Part shown: positions 60,419 to 64,000 of the stretch, one piece after another
Layout of the letters: each line of letters starts with the position of its first letter
How positions within the stretch are numbered: the stretch's first letter is position 1
NCBI RefSeq assembly: GCF_002305895.1
Contig: NZ_CP022203.1
Coordinates: 8,528,001-8,592,000 of the forward strand
Direction of reading: 5' to 3'
Source of the DNA: Corallococcus macrosporus DSM 14697
Lineage (GTDB): Bacteria; Myxococcota; Myxococcia; Myxococcales; Myxococcaceae
Length of the DNA: 64,000 nucleotides
Translations under genes and position numbers: made by a program
Notes under the pieces: model-generated
Seen by the model: only the letters and a program-made list of their open reading frames with translations
Told to the model about the DNA's origin: nothing
The model's database searches: none

Positions 60419-61216
60419 ATGAGCCCCTCGAGCCCCCCGCCCACCCGCAAGCTGGCCATTGAAGTGCGGGACCTCCACAAGTCCTTCGGCGACCAGCAGG
60501 CGCTGCGCGGGGTGGACCTGGAGGTGCCGGAGGGCACCACCTGCGTGCTGATGGGCGTGTCCGGCTCCGGCAAGACGGTGCTGATGAAGCACATCATGGG
60601 CCTGTTACGGCCGGACCGGGGCACCGTGCAGGTGGAGGGCGAGGACATCGCGAAGATGAACGAGGCCTCGCTCGACCAGATGCGCCGCAAGCAGGGCATC
60701 CTCTTCCAGGCCAACGCCCTCTTCGACTCGCTCACCGTGTTCGACAACGTGGCCTTCCCCCTGCGCGAGCGCACCCGCATGCCCGAGGCGGAAATCACCG
60801 AGACGGTGAACAAGACGCTGGAGCGCGTGGGCCTGTCCCACGCGACGCAGCGCTTCCCGGGCGAGCTGTCCGGCGGCATGCAGAAGCGCGTGGGCTTCGC
60901 GCGCGCCACCATCCTCCAACCGAAGATTCTCCTCTACGACGACCCCACCGCCGGACTGGATCCGCTCACCACCGCGGCGGTGAATGAAATCATCACCACC
61001 GGCAAGCAGCAGCTCGGCGCCACCTCGCTGGTGATTACGCCAGACGTGGCCTCCGCCTTCGGCATGGCGGACCACCTGGCCCTGATGCACGAAGGCCGCA
61101 TCGTGGAGTACGGCCCGCCCGACGCCTTCCGCGAGTCCCAGCACCCCGCCGTGAAGGCCTTCCTCCGCAACTGGCTCCAGCGCCGCGCCCAGAACAAGCG
61201 CGCGGCCCAGGCCTGA
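60419..61216 (+). CDS. MlaF-like ABC ATPase with altered catalytic residues
   Basis: A 265-residue ATPase resembling MlaF/Mkl of MCE-type lipid transporters. Walker A GVSGSGKT (about 47-54), Q-loop ILFQANALFDSLTV and signature LSGGMQKRVGFARA are intact. Two catalytic positions differ: Walker B reads LLYDDPTAGLD, with Asp in place of the catalytic Glu, and the H-loop region reads LVITPDVASAF, where Pro replaces the switch His. Hydrolysis may therefore be slow or depend on a partner ATPase. No MlaE permease or MCE substrate-binding gene is adjacent. Outer-membrane lipid transport is the family expectation. Confidence 0.85.
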   Translation: MSPSSPPPTRKLAIEVRDLHKSFGDQQALRGVDLEVPEGTTCVLMGVSGSGKTVLMKHIMGLLRPDRGTVQVEGEDIAKMNEASLDQMRRKQGILFQANALFDSLTVFDNVAFPLRERTRMPEAEITETVNKTLERVGLSHATQRFPGELSGGMQKRVGFARATILQPKILLYDDPTAGLDPLTTAAVNEIITTGKQQLGATSLVITPDVASAFGMADHLALMHEGRIVEYGPPDAFRESQHPAVKAFLRNWLQRRAQNKRAAQA

Positions 61217-61278
61217 GGCGGCGGAACGCGCGTTGCAGACAGTCTGGTCCGCCGCGCGCGTGCGGCCCGACGACCACG

Positions 61279-62055
61279 ATGCTCCCCTCCTCCTTCTCGC
61301 CCCACGCGGCAGCACGAACACGGCGCGGCCGGTGGGCCACCCTCGCCGCGCTGCTGGCGGCCTGCACGCCCGCGCGGCCGCCGGAGCCGCCACGGGTGGT
61401 GCTCTGGGCCTGGGAGCGGCCGGAAGACCTCCGCTTCCTCGCACAGGCCGGGCATCCGGTCAGCGTGGCCTTCCTGCTGGCCACGCTCTCGCTCACGGAG
61501 ACGGAGGTGCTGGAGCACCCCCGCCGGCAGCCGCTCCACCTTCCTCCCGGGACGCCCCTGAAGGCCACGGTGCGGCTGGAGGCCCAGCCGGGCGCGTCGC
61601 TGGCGCGTTACTCGCCCGAGCGCCTGCGCGCGCTGGCGGACCGGCTCGCCACGCTCGCGCGCCGTCCGGAGCTGACGGCGCTCCAGCTCGACTTCGACGC
61701 CCGCGCGTCCGAAACCGACGCCTACGTCGCGATGCTCCAGGCGCTCCGTCAGAAGCTGCCGCCATCGGTCTCGCTGTCCATCACCGGCCTCGCCTCGTGG
61801 TGCACGCCCGGAAGCTGGCTGACGCGCGCGCCCGTGGACGAGGTGGTGCCCCAGCTCTTCCGCATGGGCCCGGAGGCCCCCACGTGGCGTGCCCGCTTCT
61901 CGCGAGGGCTGCCGGCGCCCTGCCGGGGCAGCGTGGGGCTGGCGCTCGATGAGTGGCAGGCCGTGCCTCCTGGCATCACCACCCTCTATGTCTTCAACCC
62001 CCGCCCCTGGACGCCCGAGGCCTTCAGTCGCGTGGTCGCGGAGCCCCCTCCATGA
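61279..62055 (+). CDS. DUF3142-like lipoprotein
   Basis: A 258-residue lipoprotein (TLAALLAACTPARPPEPP). The body follows the DUF3142 pattern: VVLWAWERPEDLRFL near the start, a middle strand-helix unit (LTALQLDFDARASETDAYVAMLQALRQKLPP) with the acidic DFDAR, then LSITGLASWCTPGSWL and LDEWQAVPPG. This is a TIM-barrel-like fold related to glycoside hydrolases, although activity has not been shown for the family. Its stop overlaps the next gene start as ATGA, so the two are translationally coupled. Confidence 0.85.
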   Translation: MLPSSFSPHAAARTRRGRWATLAALLAACTPARPPEPPRVVLWAWERPEDLRFLAQAGHPVSVAFLLATLSLTETEVLEHPRRQPLHLPPGTPLKATVRLEAQPGASLARYSPERLRALADRLATLARRPELTALQLDFDARASETDAYVAMLQALRQKLPPSVSLSITGLASWCTPGSWLTRAPVDEVVPQLFRMGPEAPTWRARFSRGLPAPCRGSVGLALDEWQAVPPGITTLYVFNPRPWTPEAFSRVVAEPPP

Positions 62056-64000
62056 AGAAGCTGCTCGTCACCGTCACCAGCAGTCTGGCGTTCCTGCTTG
62101 CTCCCACCGAGGCCGAGGCCTGCGGTCCCGGCTACTACGCGCCCCAGTTCGTCACCCGCACCCACCCCGACTGGCCTGTCTCCACCTTCGCGGCCGGGCG
62201 GCTGGGTGTGGTGCGCGACTCGCTGCGCCCCGCCTACCTCGTCTTCGCGTACCGGACGATGATGGGCATCCCCACCACGCCCGAGGAGCAACAGCCCCTG
62301 GTGACGCGCTGGGAGAGAATGCACGGGGCGCTGGGCGCCCACACGCTGGAGCCAGAACTCAAGCGCTGGCAGGCGGCACGCAAGCAGGCCGCGCCCCAGC
62401 TCCCGGAGTCCTCGCCCGAGCTCGTCCGGGAGAAGAACTACGCGCAGAGCCCCCGCATCCAGCGCGATGCGCTGCTGCGCGCCGCGGACACCGCCACCGC
62501 GTTGGCCAAGACGTGGAAGAAACACCTCGCGCTGGTGGAGGAGTGGGTGCGCAACCAGGACACCGTCTTCGGCCCCTGCGCCATCCTGCCGGAGCCGGCC
62601 CCCACGCTGGATGAAGGCGTGAGCGCCGAGCACCAGGCCCGCCGCCGGGCCGAGCGCGCCTACCAGGAGGCGGCCTCGCGCTTCTACTGCGACGACCACC
62701 CCGGGGCCCTCGCCGCGTTCCAGCGCATCGCCGCGTCGAAGGACTCGCCCTACCGGGCCCTGGCCGCGTACCTCGTGGCGCGCACCCACGTCCGGCAGGC
62801 GCTGCTGGAGAGGAAGGACGACTTCCTCTTCGAGACGAAGCACGATGCGGTCTTCCTCGCGCGGCTGACCGAAGCGGAGCAAGTCATTGACCGCGTGCTC
62901 GCCGACCCGGAGCTGCGCGGCGTCCATGCGCCCACGCGAGGCCTGCGGAGCCTGGTGCGCTACCGGCTGAAGCAGGAGACCTGGCGCTGCGAGCTGATGT
63001 CGCACGTGCTCGAGCCCGGGACGGGTTCCGCCCTCGCCGCGGAGCTCGGCGACCTGGACCTGCTGTATCGAGACAGTCCCTGCAAGGAGCTCTCCGCGCC
63101 CGCCGAGGCGCTCCAGACGTGGCTTCAGACGATGCAGCACACGCAATACAGCGCGACTCCCGAGGCGACCCGTCTCGCGCAGTACAACACCGCCGTGGCC
63201 CGCTGGAAGAAGACGGGCCACCAGCCGTGGCTCGTCGCCGCGCTGCTCAAGGCGGCGCCGGACGCGCCTGGCGTCCCGGAGCTGCTCGCCGCCTCCGCGA
63301 AGGTGCCACCCGCCGCACCGGCCGGCGTGACGCTGGCGTACCACGCCGCGCGGCTCCTGCATGCCCGGGGCGAGGTGGAGGCGGCGCGCGCGCGGCTGGA
63401 CTCGGTGCCCGCCGAGCTGACCCGGGACCTCCCGTCCACGGACAACCTGTTGCGCGAGGAGCGGCTCACGCTGGCCCGCACCGTCGACGAGGCCATGCGG
63501 AACGCCCTCAGCACCGTCGCCGACTATGAATCCAGCGAAGGCCTCACCGGCCCCTACACCACGGCGCTGGCCGACCGGCCCCGGATGCTCAGCCCGCGCA
63601 GCGTGGAATTGCTGGAGCCTCGGCTCACGGCGAAGCGCATGGGCGAAATCGCGGCGGGAGACACCCTGCCGCCGCCCCTCCGGCGCCAGCTCATGTGGAC
63701 CGCCTTCGCGCGCGCCACCGTCGCGGGAGACGACGAGACGATTCAGGCCGTGGCCAGGCGCCTGGCGGAGACGGAGCCCAAGGCGAAGGCGGAGCTGCTG
63801 GCGCTCGCCGGCAAGCCCACGCCCGAGGAGCGGCAGTTCGAGGCCCAGTTGCTCCTCATGGGACTGCCCGCGGTCTCCGCGCGGCTCCAGTCGGGCGAGG
63901 ACCGGCTGGCGAACGTCCACCCGAACCTCAACCTCACCATGGACATCTCCTACCAGCGCAACTGGTGGTGCGGCCCCAAGCTGGACGCGAGCGTGCCGTC
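62052..64000 (+). CDS. large exported TPR-like protein, runs off the right edge
   Basis: Reading from the ATG at 62052 the frame stays open to the end of the window (over 645 residues visible). A signal peptide is clear (KKLLVTVTSSLAFLLAPTEAEACG); the Cys after EAEA could be lipidated but the site is not a standard lipobox. The mature part is helical with alternating Ala/Leu/Arg repeats and segments of TPR type (AERAYQEAASRFYCDDHPGALAAFQRIAASKDSPYRALAAYLVARTHVRQAL). It is coupled to the DUF3142 lipoprotein by a 4-base overlap, so both probably act together in the periplasm. No stop codon is visible, so the full length is unknown. Confidence 0.9.
   Translation, partial: MKKLLVTVTSSLAFLLAPTEAEACGPGYYAPQFVTRTHPDWPVSTFAAGRLGVVRDSLRPAYLVFAYRTMMGIPTTPEEQQPLVTRWERMHGALGAHTLEPELKRWQAARKQAAPQLPESSPELVREKNYAQSPRIQRDALLRAADTATALAKTWKKHLALVEEWVRNQDTVFGPCAILPEPAPTLDEGVSAEHQARRRAERAYQEAASRFYCDDHPGALAAFQRIAASKDSPYRALAAYLVARTHVRQALLERKDDFLFETKHDAVFLARLTEAEQVIDRVLADPELRGVHAPTRGLRSLVRYRLKQETWRCELMSHVLEPGTGSALAAELGDLDLLYRDSPCKELSAPAEALQTWLQTMQHTQYSATPEATRLAQYNTAVARWKKTGHQPWLVAALLKAAPDAPGVPELLAASAKVPPAAPAGVTLAYHAARLLHARGEVEAARARLDSVPAELTRDLPSTDNLLREERLTLARTVDEAMRNALSTVADYESSEGLTGPYTTALADRPRMLSPRSVELLEPRLTAKRMGEIAAGDTLPPPLRRQLMWTAFARATVAGDDETIQAVARRLAETEPKAKAELLALAGKPTPEERQFEAQLLLMGLPAVSARLQSGEDRLANVHPNLNLTMDISYQRNWWCGPKLDASVP

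Noticed and set aside
61986-63920. Minus-strand open frame of 644 codons near the right edge
   Set aside because: Opposite the exported protein that starts at 62052 with a clear signal peptide and ATGA coupling; the reverse frame has no start context or domain.
1-64000. tRNA, rRNA, riboswitch or replication origin
   Set aside because: No cloverleaf, rRNA-like stretch, known riboswitch core or cluster of origin boxes was noticed when reading the gaps; a covariance-model search would be needed to exclude small RNAs.

Overview
The window is about 70% G+C with strong third-position G/C bias. It is packed with families typical of large-genome myxobacteria (Myxococcus, Corallococcus or Pyxidicoccus type): PEGA proteins, Hanks-type Ser/Thr kinases, orphan and hybrid sensor kinases, RCC1 and Kelch repeat lipoproteins, MopE-type metal-binding repeats, Ig-like lipoproteins with lamin-tail domains, and a DUF2380/SitA-like toxin gene. 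No rRNA, tRNA or CRISPR array was seen. The assignment to Myxococcales is an inference from gene content.

Layout. 1-3.5 kb: the end of a PEGA membrane protein with an apparent frameshift, a CheY-like receiver, a lipoprotein and a membrane sensor kinase. 3.9-6.9 kb: a minus-strand operon of four genes, each overlapping the next by 1-4 bases (membrane protein, lipoprotein, small zinc-finger protein, GT28-like glycosyltransferase). 7-9.4 kb: two convergent GT4-type glycosyltransferases whose 3' ends overlap by 70 bp. 9.4-13.7 kb: an ECF-type sigma factor diverging from a giant RCC1 plus MopE-repeat lipoprotein with near-perfect 204-bp internal repeats.

13.7-19.4 kb is the most interesting block: a minus-strand run of PP2C phosphatase, unusual Ser/Thr kinase with zinc ribbon, nicotinamidase and vWA (TerY-like) protein, with an NrtR-type Nudix regulator upstream. 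This resembles the TerY-P phosphorelay triad joined to NAD metabolism. Both promoters (before the regulator and before the phosphatase) have the form TTGACM-N17-TATGYY with the same GTGTC/GACAC inverted repeat in the spacer. This suggests that one regulator controls both.

19.4-32.7 kb: a lipid kinase, a membrane-anchored SDR, then a series of exported proteins (Ig-like/propeller lipoprotein, PEGA protein, M64 metallopeptidase, two large lipoproteins with Ig-like, nuclease and lamin-tail domains, and a small lipoprotein). 33.1-37.4 kb: a decayed 4.3-kb integrated element flanked by 33-bp direct repeats that duplicate the 3' end of a SIMPL-domain gene. It carries a secreted toxin-like gene, a probable immunity gene, a frameshifted outer-membrane protein, an internally deleted IS701-type transposase and the catalytic end of a tyrosine integrase.

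37.4-50.7 kb: the SIMPL protein, a hemerythrin, a flavin/2Fe-2S oxygenase reductase, a 1344-residue hybrid sensor kinase with a ligand propeller, an RDD membrane protein, a transmembrane Ser/Thr kinase, a subtilase lipoprotein and an outer-membrane beta-barrel. 50.7-64 kb: a DUF2267 protein, small lipoproteins, a MauG-type di-haem peroxidase, a decayed region, an M24 peptidase lipoprotein, a Kelch lipoprotein, small stress-type proteins, two ABC ATPases without visible partners (one with altered catalytic residues), a DUF3142 lipoprotein, and a large exported protein that runs off the right edge.
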